Shown here: positions 11,024 to 20,467 of the stretch, piece by piece
Layout of the letters: each line of letters starts with the position of its first letter
Position numbering within the stretch: position 1 is the first letter of the stretch
Assembly (NCBI RefSeq): GCF_027943255.1
Contig: NC_072896.1
Location: 33,940,501 to 34,004,500, forward strand
Length of the DNA stretch: 64,000 nt
DNA from: Anastrepha obliqua
Lineage: Eukaryota > Arthropoda > Insecta > Diptera > Tephritidae
Direction: 5' to 3'
Notes under the pieces: model-generated
Told to the model about the DNA's origin: nothing
The model's database searches: none
Seen by the model: only the letters and a program-made list of their open reading frames with translations
Program-made: the position numbers and the translations under genes

Positions 11024-11530
11024 TCTTCTTCTTAGTTGGCGCTATAACCGCTTAGGCGATTTTGGCCGAGTTTAACAAAGCGCGCCAGTCGTTTCTTCCT
11101 CGTGCTAACCGGCGCCAGTTGGACACACCAAGTGAAGTCAAGTCCTTCTCCACCTGATCTTTTCAACACAGAGCAGGCCTTCTCCTTCCTCTGCTACCAC
11201 CAGCTGGTACCGCATCGAATACTTTCAAAGCCGGAGCGTTTATATCCATTCGGACGACATGACCCAGCCAACGTAGCCACTGGATCTTTATTCGCTGCGC
11301 TATGTCATCGTAAAGCTCATACAGCTCATCGTTCCATCGTCTGCGATATTCGCCGTTGTCAACGTGCAAAGGTCCAAAAATCTTATGCAGAATCTTTCTC
11401 TCGAATACTCCAAGCGTCGCTTCATCGGATGTTGTCATCGTCCAAGCTTCTGCGCCATACGTTAGGACGGGCATGATGAGAGCCTTGTAGAGTGTTAGTT
11501 TTGTTCGTCGAGAGAGGACTTTACTGCCAG
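11024..11530 (-). pseudogene. RTE-like LINE 3' end, 5'-truncated copy
   Basis: The reverse strand reads LTYGAEAWTMTTSDEATLGV, FERKILHKIFGPLHV, NGEYRRRWNDELYELYDD, then RIKIQWLRWLGHVVRMDINA and the RGRRRPAL linker, ending in a frameshifted tail. The 3' end has CTCGGCCAAAATCGCC and GTTATAGCGCCAAC followed by (GAA)n at about 11024-11033. Its structure and end match the copy at 15095 and the SINE 3' ends. A typical 5'-truncated insertion. Confidence 0.85.
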
Positions 11531-11544
11531 CATTAGCGTCTAGA

Positions 11545-11870
11545 AAAAGAATAGTGTTCCACCATGATAATGCTCGACTGCATACTGCGATGGCGACACA
11601 ATCAATACTGAATGCGTTAGGATGGGTAGTCCTTAGTCACCCATCGTATTCACCTGACGTTGCACTATCTGACTATTTTCTGCTCAAATCTCTGCAAAAT
11701 TATTTGACGGGAAAAAATTCAAATCTTTTGAAAGTCTTTCTAAGCCAGTTGCTTACTGTTTTAACTCCAAGACCGAGAGCTTCTACAAAACCAGAATTCA
11801 CAGGTTACCTGAAAGATGGCAACACGTTGTAACAGAGAACGGAGTATATACGATGGGTTAATATAATATT
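11545..11870 (+). pseudogene. mariner C-terminal fragment (DD34D)
   Basis: The frame reads FHHDNARLHTAMATQSILNA, then LGWVVLSHPSYSPDVALSDY (second and third catalytic Asp), then LKSLQNYLTGKNS. It then shifts to remnants of the RLPERWQ-type C-terminus near 11800-11830. It directly follows the LINE tail; no terminal repeats are seen. Confidence 0.75.
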
Positions 11871-12084
11871 ACAATATTGATTAATTTAGACATATATTTT
11901 TAAAAATGAATTCAAATATTGTCTTTAAAATACGATAGAACTTTCCCTCTAACCCAATATTTATTATAAGGGTGGAAAATTATAAAATCAGCGAAACCAA
12001 AAGCAATAAATTTAGTTTTAACATAATAATTCCGTCTTTTTAACTGTACTTGGGTTGTCTTTATTTTCTTGAGTTCATTAAATA
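11871..12084. other. AT-rich spacer
   Basis: No feature seen between the mariner fragment and the next element. Confidence 0.4.
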
Positions 12085-13057
12085 CCAGGTCAGTCCATAA
12101 GTTCGTGCGTATTTTACCCATCATTTAACTTTTGTACGATTTTTGCATACAAAAAATTATTCGCGGAATATAGCGGAACTTTTCATATTTTCTTTGATAC
12201 ATTGTGCATTCAACAAGTGATTTTAATCGCGGATAGAACCACGTGTTGTTAGAAAATTAAATGGAATCTTCGAACGCGTATAAGAGGCATATTTTGTATT
12301 TTTTTTTATAAAAGTGATAAAAATGCAACAACTGCTGCTGCAGAAATAATGTGTGTTCTCAGCTGCTGCAACGGCTTAAAAATGAAAGTTTTTTGAACCA
12401 TATCGTTACTGGTGATACAAAATTTGTCCTTTACAATAATCCTGTTCGCAAACGCCAATGGTTAGATAAAGATGAAACACCAGAACTGACCCCTAGGAAT
12501 GGCCTTCACCCCAAGAAGATTCTCCTGTATATTTCGTGGGATATGGCCGGTATTGTTTATTATGAACTTCTGGAACCAAACCAGACGATAACTGCTGATT
12601 ATTATTCCCATCAGCTATCAAACCTGAATGAGGCACTTAACAAAAATCGACCGTCTTTAGTGAATAGACGCAAAGTTTTGTTTCACCAGGACAACGCAAG
12701 ATCTCATACCGCAAGGCAAACATTAGGCAAGCTGAACGAGCTAGGATGGGAGCTAATGCCGCATCCACCATACCCTCCGGATATTGTACCTTGTGATTAT
12801 CACCTTTTCCGTGGACTTCAATCTCATATGAGTAATAAGAACTACTCCTCAAAAGAAGCTATAAAAAGGGATATCGAAGCGTATTTCGGCTCCAGGAACA
12901 AACAATTTTCGAGCAGGGAATTAAAAAATTGCCTAAACGTTGGGAAGACATTGTAAATAATGAAAGAAAAAATATTATTGATTAATAAATACTTTAAAGA
13001 TCTTCTTTATTAATTTTAAAACCACCTTTAAAAAACGCTTGAACTTATGGTTATATC
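12085..13057 (+). mobile_element. mariner (DD34D), N-terminal deletion derivative
   Basis: The left end CCAGGTCAGTCCATAAGTTC after TA at 12083-12084 matches the complete copy at 54148; the right end near 13057 is decayed. The frame starts MESSNAYKRHILYFF at 12261 but joins, after about 100 bp, directly to the region equivalent to CSQLLQRLKNESFLN. Roughly 310 bp coding the DNA-binding domain are deleted compared with the 54148 copy. A long open frame of 201 codons (12351-12956) then carries IVTGDTKFVLYNN (first Asp), FHQDNARSHTARQ (second) and PPYPPDIVPCDYHLF (third). Second and third Asp are 34 residues apart. The end is frameshifted near 12900. Confidence 0.9.
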
Positions 13058-13109
13058 AGGTTTTTTGAAAATTACCGTTTACAATTTTCATGCAAATATT
13101 TGAATCTTT

Positions 13110-13183
13110 GCTTCGTGGAGGAGGACGACGAGCTCCGCCAAACACCCAGCAGAAGTGTGCGCGATAATTATTTATTTAATTTA
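13110..13183 (+). repeat. SINE 3'-end fragment
   Basis: GACGAGCTCCGCCAAACACC, GAAGTGTGCGCGATAATT and then TATTTATTTAATTTAT are the 3' terminus of the SINE family with its (TTTA)n tail. The 5' part is missing. Confidence 0.75.
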
Positions 13184-13228
13184 TCTCTATTATTTTATGC
13201 CATTTTTGCCCCTCTGTAATCTATAGTT

Positions 13229-13941
13229 GATGCTTTCCATTTCAATTCAACCGGGCTATTCGGGTCATGTTCTTCGATTTTGATGTAACTGAAATGTGTT
13301 GCTCTCTGGTCAAAATAATGAGATACGTATTTTTTTGTTCGCCCGAAAAAATTTTTTTCAAGAGTTATCGACAATTTTGTTTTTCGGCTCAAACTCGAGT
13401 TTTTTAATTATATAAGAACATTTTTTTTGAAATGCGGAAAAGTGCGAAACAGGTCTTTTACTCAAAAACAACTTATTTTAGCTACTGGGCATTCAGCTCA
13501 ATTGAAGTTTGAGATGTCGTCTTGATTTGGAAAAAGTTATAAAAAAACAAAAAGTACACTTTTTGAAATATCGAATTTCGAAAAAATTTCAATTTTTTTT
13601 CTTTCTTGCTAAATAAAAAATTTTCAACTACTTTTTTGCAATTGTTTCTACATGACGTCGCTCCTGTAAGTAATTACGATCATTTTGAACTCAGAATTAT
13701 TAAAATCGGTTGATTTTTGACTAAGTTATGGGCATTTAAAAAAAAGTGTTTCTTATATAATTAAAAAAAATCGAGTTTGAGCCGAAAAACAAAATTGCCG
13801 ATAACTCTTGAAAAAAATTATTTTCGGGCTAACAAAAAAATACGTATCTCATTATTTTGACCAAAGACAAACATATTTAAGTTACATCGAAATTGAAGAA
13901 CATTACCCGAATAGCCCGGTTGAATTGAAATGGAAAGCATC
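13229..13941. mobile_element. long-inverted-repeat (foldback) element, copy A
   Basis: About 200-bp arms in inverted orientation begin GATGCTTTCCATTTCAATTC (13229) and end with the reverse complement at 13941. The left arm (13229-13430) and right arm (about 13735-13941) differ at only a small fraction of positions. A 4-bp direct repeat AGTT flanks the unit (13225-13228 and 13942-13945). The middle (about 13431-13734) holds a core also found in the copy at 18169, with AAACAGGTCTTTTACTC, AGTTTGAGATGTC and ATCGGTTGATTTTTGACTAA. The arms read through as KYVSHYFDQR-type peptide by chance or ancestry; no transposase is present. The structure fits a non-autonomous DNA transposon with 4-bp target duplication. 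The superfamily is not identified. Confidence 0.8.
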
Positions 13942-13945
13942 AGTT

Positions 13946-14103
13946 GACTCAGTAACTACAGCTGGCTTATTTGGTGTGGTTTATGGGCCGAAAGATTATA
14001 CAAACTTTCGTAAAGTGCGCACTAATTACAAAGTGAGGAGAGCTTTGCGACAACTCGGTTGGTATTTCCAAGATTACGAAGATATTGAAAAATCCAAAAA
14101 GTG
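13946..14103 (+). other. short coding-like tail after foldback copy A
   Basis: Directly beyond the AGTT duplication, the frame that crosses the right arm stays open for about 52 codons (SVTTAGLFGVVYGPKDYT, RKVRTNYKVRRALRQLGWYF) to TGA at 14102-14104. Composition is more gene-like than the surroundings. It could be a remnant of the sequence the element landed in. I do not recognise the protein. Confidence 0.35.
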
Positions 14104-14104
14104 A

Positions 14105-15094
14105 TATCATTACTTAAACCAAAGGAGACTCTGATGAACATTTTTCCCAGCATTATTTCGGAAGCGACAATTCAGTTATTTTTATCTTATAAAAGTTGTG
14201 ATAAAATTAAAAACGAAAAATGTTATTTTTTATGCGAGGTAGTTTTTGCTATACCGCGGCATTTTTTGTTTTTGTTTTTATATTCTTTTTGTTTTTGTAT
14301 TCTTTTTTGTTTTGTTATTTTTTATTTGGGGGTGATTTTAGCAGAATTTTAGATTCTCTGATTTTAGTTCTGTTACTAAAATCGCGCGCTGTAAACTTTA
14401 CATTTGATTTAACATAAAAGCTTTTAAAAGCTTTGAAGTTGTAAAGCTTTCGAACAAAATGGCTTTAGAAAGTGTATAATGTCACTGAAGTAAAGCTTTG
14501 ATGGGAAATGACTCGACTAGAAATGCTTAAAACGCCTGAAGCTTTTACGCACACCTTTGCATAGTTTGAATGCGATTCCAATGGAAGCACTGCGCTTTGC
14601 AAATGGAGACTAACGGTTATAATTTTTGTAAATAACTTACTTCTTAAAAAGTAATATCGTTCGGTTTTTATAGTACATACATATAAAAAAGGTACAGCTA
14701 CGGACATAAAAACCTGCACACAAAAAATGAGGTTTTTGCTTCACTATTTTTCATGTGCGAATATTGCGACATTTTTTTAATGAAAAGCTGAGTAAAAAAC
14801 TTTAGATATAATACAATTGGTCTGAAACAAATATTTTTGAGAAAAACGAAATTTATTATTTTTGCTCAAATGGTTTGCAATTGTTTTATGTTCAATCTTT
14901 AGCTCCTAGCTGATGCTACGATGTGAGTAGTCGGTAGCCGGTCAACTTCGATTATTTCTGCGATTTTATCGACATTTTCGACATTTCTTTTAATATCAAA
15001 AAATCTCTGAATGGAAAAATTAGAATAGTTTCGGTTCTTTTAAAGTTTTAATGTATATATTTTTCAAGTTTTCAAAATAAAACGTACTTTTTAT
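14105..15094. other. gene-free AT-rich stretch
   Basis: A T-rich low-complexity patch lies at about 14260-14340 (TTTTTGTTTTTG-type runs). No supportable gene; open frames here are compositional. Confidence 0.55.
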
Positions 15095-15725
15095 ATTCTT
15101 CTTCTTCTCAATTGGCGCGATAACCGCTTACGCGATTTTGGCCGAGCTTAACAAAGCGCGCCAGTCGTTTCTTTCTCGTGCTAACCGGCGCCATTTGGAC
15201 ACACCAAGTGAAGTCAAGTCCTTCTTCACTTGATCTTTCCAACGCAAAGGAGGCCTTCCTCTTCCTCTATTACCACCAGGTGGTACCGCATCGAATACTT
15301 TCAGATCCGGAGCGTTTGTATCCATTCGGACGACATGACCCAGCCAATGCCTATGTCGTCGTAAAGCTCATACAGCTAATCGTTCCATCGCCTGCGATAT
15401 TCGCCGTTGCCAACGCGCAAAGGCCCAAAAATCTTCCGCAGAATCTTTCTCTCAAACACTCCAAGCGTCACCTCATCGGATGTTGTCATCGTCCAAGCTT
15501 CTGCGCCATACGTTAGGACGGCCATGATGAGAGTCTTGTAGAGTGTTAGTTTTGTTCGTCGAAAAAGCATCTTACTACGGGCCTACTTAGTCCAAAGTAG
15601 CACTTGTTGGCAAGAGGGATTCTTTGTTGTATTTCAAGGCTGCCATTGTTATCGGTGTTAATGCTGGTTCCTAAATAAACGAAGTCTTTTACAACCTCAA
15701 AATTATAACTGTCTACAGTGACGTG
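15095..15725 (-). pseudogene. RTE-like LINE 3' half, best-preserved tail
   Basis: From 15725 downward the reverse strand reads YNFEVVKDFVYLGTSINTDN, EIQQRIPLANKCYFGLS, LFRRTKLTLYKTLIMAVLTY, AEAWTMTTSDEVTLGVFERK, then HWLGHVVRMDTNAPDLKVFD and RGRPPLRWKDQVKKDLTSLG. It ends SKWRRLARERNDWRALL and SSAKIA with a stop. Two small lesions interrupt it: a stop after RRRWND near 15376 and a gap near 15345. After the stop, AGCTCGGCCAAA (15137-15148), a 17-nt spacer and CGCGCCAATT (15110-15119) precede a (GAA)n tail at 15095-15108. The reverse transcriptase and endonuclease are missing (5' truncation). Confidence 0.88.
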
Positions 15726-16604
15726 GCGCCGACGTCATACCAACTGTTCTTTCGGAGTCCGATTTCCTCTTCGGCGGCGCACACTGGGGATTTTGCGGAA
15801 AAAAGTCAAATTTGCAACATACCACCTACGCAATGTTTAATGGTATTTCTAAATTCCAGAATAGAACCAACAATAAAATCAAAAAGAATTACTAAACTCC
15901 GACTTACAGTTTTTTTTTTATAGATATGTCAAAAGTATAATTTTTTTATAGTATTGAACTGACCAAGAAAAAACTTCAAGTCCCAAGGTGGTTTTTTTTT
16001 CTTTTTGCTTGAGCCGACTTCCAATTTTTTATTTTTCATTTAGGGTACGATTTTTTTATATATTTTAGCCGGAAGAACGAAGGCTGTGAAGCATTTGATT
16101 ATCTATTTATAATTAATTTTACGAAAAAAAAGTCATATTCCTTCATATTCTTGGATCTGCAAGTTGAGCTAGATTTACCTACGGTCAGAAACTAGTATCA
16201 ACGTGTTGCTTAATAACGTCTCTTTCAGTTTTAATCAATTGCAGGTGCCACCAGGCGCCACTGATTATTTTTTGGTAATGATAATAACTAAACGCTTTCT
16301 AGTGTGTGCATAATGATAACGAAACACTTTTAATTTTGTTTTGACATTTTGAGGGTAATTCAGAATTATGAACTTACATGTATCCTGTGCGTAAATATTT
16401 GCTGGCTTATATTAATAAAAAAAAAAAAAAATTAAAATTTATGAATTTAAAAAAATTTTTTTTTTTTAATTTTTTTAAAAAGTAGTTTTTAAACATGTTC
16501 TTTTCATATACAAATATATACAACTTCGTTAGTACTAAAAATGTAAATATTTTTTGGGATGTATACTTTTTTCCGCATCTCTGTACAAAAATCCCCAGTG
16601 TGCG
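15726..16604. other. gene-free AT-rich stretch
   Basis: Poly-T and poly-A tracts (about 15908-15918, 15992-16001, 16419-16432, 16456-16475). No recognisable feature. Confidence 0.5.
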
Positions 16605-16742
16605 GCGGTACGTTGCTTGGTGTATTTTCTTATGCTGGAATCTGGTGTTGCAGACTACCATGTTTCGGGCTCCGTCGAAGTCAATCAGCCTCTGTCCGTT
16701 ACCGGGACTGGGCCTACGCTTTCTTCTATAATTTGGCTGCAT
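16605..16742 (-). pseudogene. LINE endonuclease-domain scrap (RTE-like)
   Basis: The reverse strand reads NGQRLIDFDGARNMVVCNTR followed by FQHKKIHQATY. This is a conserved stretch of the apurinic-type endonuclease domain of the same RTE-like LINEs (usual form NGxRLIDFAxARNMVVxSTRFQHKKIHQATW). The frame then drifts into unrelated sequence. It is the only endonuclease-domain piece in the window. Confidence 0.65.
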
Positions 16743-18059
16743 AATTAATAATATCTAATAAAAGTTTAATTAGAATTATGCCTACAAACCTCTTTTCATT
16801 GCCGGTATCCGTTTCATTTAGTTTTTACTTTGACGTTTCTCCTTACATTCGTTAAAATAATTATCCTTAAGGATAATTCCTAAGGGTTGTATTTGGAAAA
16901 GTATATTTATAATCTAGGATTATTTTATAATCTCAGATTTCGGGAGAGTAATTTTGTATGGGTAATCTCACTTTTTCATTACGGATTGGGAGTTAAACAC
17001 GAAAAAATTGATCATCTACTTATATGTGAACGTATTATTACTTACTGTTGACTTGATCTCCATCAGGAGCATACGACCTGAAGCGTAACAATTAGAACAT
17101 CTACCATTACTATCTGGTTTCCCTTTATAATGCTATTTTTTTATAAAAATACCTCATTTGTTTCCGTGGTTTTGAGTTTAGGTGTTATAGCAGAAATTTT
17201 AATGACTTTTTTCCTAACTACTTTTCACATAAATTTTTATTTCTTTGCAATAAGTTAACATGAAGAAAATCGCGTTGATTATTATTATTTGTTTTTCACC
17301 AAAGCCGCCTAGAGATTGTCCAAGGCGTTATATTACGTGTCTAAGCTGTCCTTACATCATACAACTAGTTCTTTACATAATTTATTCTAATTATTATGAA
17401 CGCCCTTTGTCTGTTAGACAAAAAATGTTACCAAGCCATAAAAATAAATACCAAATTTATCATTTATTGCTTACTACAATTAAAATTTTTATAATAAATG
17501 AGCATATTTTTAAAGAATCCATTTCGCCGTGGCCTTATGTAATTTCACTAAGCGGGGGAGTAAGTAGTAAAGCAAAGATGAAAAATGCATGCTCTCTTAT
17601 TTCTACTACCTGCTGATTTGTTTTTGTGTTACTCACTACTCTTTTGTATACATATGCTTTAATGACAAAGCAGCATATGCCGTGTATTTATGGGGAAAAG
17701 ATTTGTAGAGATGTGGGCAAGATCAGAACGTTAACCGGCTCTCAGTGGATTTGAAAGAATCAGCTGATTGGCTGATGGAACAGGAGTCATTAAAAGAGGT
17801 TTGCCTACGAAAAAACTAAGATTGTGTTGGTGATATACGTTGCTTCGTTGGCGTCTGAACAATGATTGATCGATTGAACGAATGTGAAATTAGTGGGCAA
17901 AATTCTATTGCTGTGGGGTGGCTTTCGAAGTTACTCTCTCACTTTTATTTTTCACCAAAGCGTATGACCAAAATTGGTAATTTATCATCCTTGTCGTGTA
18001 TTTACTTTGAAATAATAAATATTTTTCAAGAGAGCTGCATAGTAAACAATTGAAAACTA
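16743..18059. other. gene-free stretch with one 118-codon open frame
   Basis: AT-rich DNA. An open frame at 17260-17616 (+) has a hydrophobic start (MKKIALIIIICF) but no recognisable domain and AT-driven codon content. I do not call it a gene. A short palindrome TTATCCTTAAGGATAA lies near 16860. Confidence 0.45.
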
Positions 18060-20340
18060 GGGGGCTAACAAAAGACTTAACAGAGCTTTTAATTTCAATT
18101 GAATTCTTGGTGATATTAGCTATTAAAATCATCGAAAATCGCCGAGTCACTGAAAGAAATTTAGTAGAGATGCTTTCCATTTAAATTCAACCGGGCTATT
18201 CGGGTCATGTTCTTCGATTTCGATGTAACTTAAATATGTTGCTCTCTGGTCAAAATAATGAGACACGTATTTTTTTGTTCGCCCGAAAAAATTTTTTTTC
18301 AAGAGTTATCGGCAATTTTGTTTTTCGCCTCAAACTCGATTTTTTTTAATTATATAAGAAAATTTTTTTTTTAAATGCCCATAACTTAGTCAAAAATGAA
18401 CCGATTTTAATAATTTTGGGTTCAAAATGATCGTAATTACATACACAAGCGACTTCATGTAGAAACAATTGCAAAAAAGTAGTTGAAATTTTTTTATTTA
18501 GCAAAAAAGAAAAAAAATTGAAATGTTTTCGAAATTCAATATTTCAAAAAGTGTATTTTTTTTTTTTTTATAACTTTTTCCAAATCAAAAGGACATCTCA
18601 AACTTTAATTGAGCTGCATGCCTAGTAGCTAAAATGAGTTGTTTTTGAGTAATGAATTTTTGAGTAAACACCCTGTTTCGCACTTTTTGTTTTTCGCAAA
18701 ATAAAAAATTTTCAACTACTTTTTTGCAACTATTTCTATATGAAATCGCTCGTGTAAGTAATGACGATCATTTTGAACCCAAAATTATTAAAATCGGTTC
18801 ATTTTTGACTAAGTTATGAGCATTTAAAAAAAAAAATCTTATATTATTAAAAAAAATCGATTTTGAGCCGAAAAACAAAATTGCCGATAAAGCTAGAAAA
18901 AAATTTTTTTTGGGCGAAAAAAAAAATACGTGTCTCATTATTTTGACCAGAGAGCAACATATTTGAGTTACATCGAAATCGAAGAACATGTCCCGAAAAG
19001 CCCTTTTGAATTGAAATGGAAAGAATCTATATAAGAAATTTTTTTTTAATTGCTCATAGCTTAGTCAAAAATAAGCCGATTTGAATGATTCTGGGTTCAA
19101 AATAATCGTAATTACTTACATAAGCGATTTCATGGAGAAATAGTTGCAAAAAGTAGTTGAAAATTTTTTCTTTTGCAAAAAACAAAAACTGCGAAACAGG
19201 GTGTTTACTCAAAAATTCATTACTCAAAAACAACGCATTTTAGCTACTAGGCATGCAGCTTAATTAAAGTTTGAGATGTCCTTTTGATTTGGAAAAAGTT
19301 ATAAAAAAAAAAAAATACTCTTTTTGAAATATTGAATTTCGAAAAAATTTCAATTTTTTTTCTTTTTTGCTAAATAAAAAAATTTCAACTACTTTTTTGC
19401 AATTGTTTCTACATGAAGTCGCTTGTGTATGTAATTACGATCATTTTGAACCCAAAATTATTAAAATCGGTTCATTTTTGACTAAGTTATGGGCATTTAA
19501 AAAAAAATTTTCTTATATAATTAAAAAAAATCGAGTTTGAGGCGAAAAACAAAATTGCCGATAACTCTTGAAAAAAAATTTTTTCGGGCGAACAAAAAAA
19601 TACGTGTCTCATTATTTTGACCAGAGAGCAACATATTTAAGTTACATCGAAATCGAAGAACATGACCCGAATAGTCCGGTTGAATTTAAATGGAAAGCAT
19701 CTAGAGACTCTAGGCATCTCATTGGGCAGTATTTTAATAGTATTTTCACTGAAGTATTGGATTTCAGAATGCTGTGTACACAATGGGTGCCGCATTCACT
19801 AACAGTGGAACAAAAACCCGTGGAACAGAAAGCCGGATTCAAAGGCTTTCTCAGCAATTTTTAGGGTATTTTCGAAAGGATGAAGTTGATTTGGTGCAGC
19901 GATTTGTCACTATGAGTGAGACTTGGGGCCATAGCCATGATGGTGTGAGCCTGGTTCTTTGGCTCCGAAACGAGTTTGTTTCCAGAAACCGGCCAGTAAG
20001 GTGTTAGCATCAGTGTTTTTGGGAAGCGAAAGGAATTTTGTTTGTGGGTTATCTGAAAATGCTAATACAATAAATTCTGAATACTATTGTAACCTTTTAA
20101 ACCAACTGAGGGAAAAGCATTTGGTGAAAGCAGTCACAATTTGCAAAAGAAAAAAAGACAATGCATCGTGTCACAAGAGCATTTTGACAATGTCTAAAAT
20201 CCATGAATTAAAGTTTGAATTGTTGGAGTATCCACCGAATTCACCAGATTTCACTCCTAGCGACTTCCTAATATCAAAATACAATAGTTGTAGGTTAGTT
20301 AAGAAAATCACAATTACGCGCTTATCAACTACAATAAATA
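18060..20340 (+). pseudogene. mariner transposase split by a foldback element
   Basis: The coding pieces are 18100-18168 and 19702-20290. Before the insertion the frame reads IKIIENRRVTERNLVE. After it comes TLGISLGSI, so both halves of one helix-turn-helix motif meet across the 4-bp TAGA duplication. Downstream are LDFRMLCTQWVPHSLTVEQK, FRKDEVDLVQRFVTMSETW (first catalytic region, with D changed to S in the usual MDETW), INSEYYCNLLNQLREKHLVK, KKDNASCHKSILTMSKIHEL (second Asp) and PNSPDFTPSDF (third Asp). Several frameshifts separate them. No terminal repeats could be fixed. Confidence 0.85.
18169..19701. mobile_element. long-inverted-repeat (foldback) element, copy B, 1,533 bp
   Basis: It begins GATGCTTTCCATTTAAATTC at 18169 and ends with its reverse complement at 19701. 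It is flanked by TAGA at 18165-18168 and 19702-19705, and it interrupts a mariner coding region, so both boundaries are independently fixed. Terminal arms plus core are inverted over roughly 550 bp each side (18169-18720 against about 19150-19701). A further inverted core pair lies inside (about 18698-18845 against 19027-19190), with an internal arm copy at about 18846-19026. That internal copy ends GGAAAGAATCT, a mutated form of the terminal GGAAAGCATC. The whole could fold into one long hairpin. No transposase is encoded. Confidence 0.85.
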
Positions 20341-20467
20341 TCTGATAATTATGAGTTTATTTGAATTTTTATTCTTTATTTAATTCTCTTATCTCACTTG
20401 TTATTTATCTTGAACATGAACATCCATATTTTCAAGTTTTTGTTGACGCCAACGCACTTTATGATCT
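20340..20467 (-). promoter_or_regulatory. 3' UTR and polyadenylation signals of the CYP6 gene
   Basis: On the minus strand, AATAAA hexamers lie at 20375-20380, 20368-20373 and 20356-20361, about 90-115 nt past the stop codon. The exact cleavage site cannot be read. Confidence 0.5.

Noticed and set aside
13195..13392. Peptide containing KYVSHYFDQRA seen at 13195, 13808 and 19568 as a conserved gene family
   Set aside because: Each occurrence lies in an arm of the foldback element, in both orientations. It is repeat sequence rather than independent genes.
17260..17616. 118-codon open frame as a small gene
   Set aside because: AT-rich, no recognisable motif, no splice partner, isolated among noncoding DNA.
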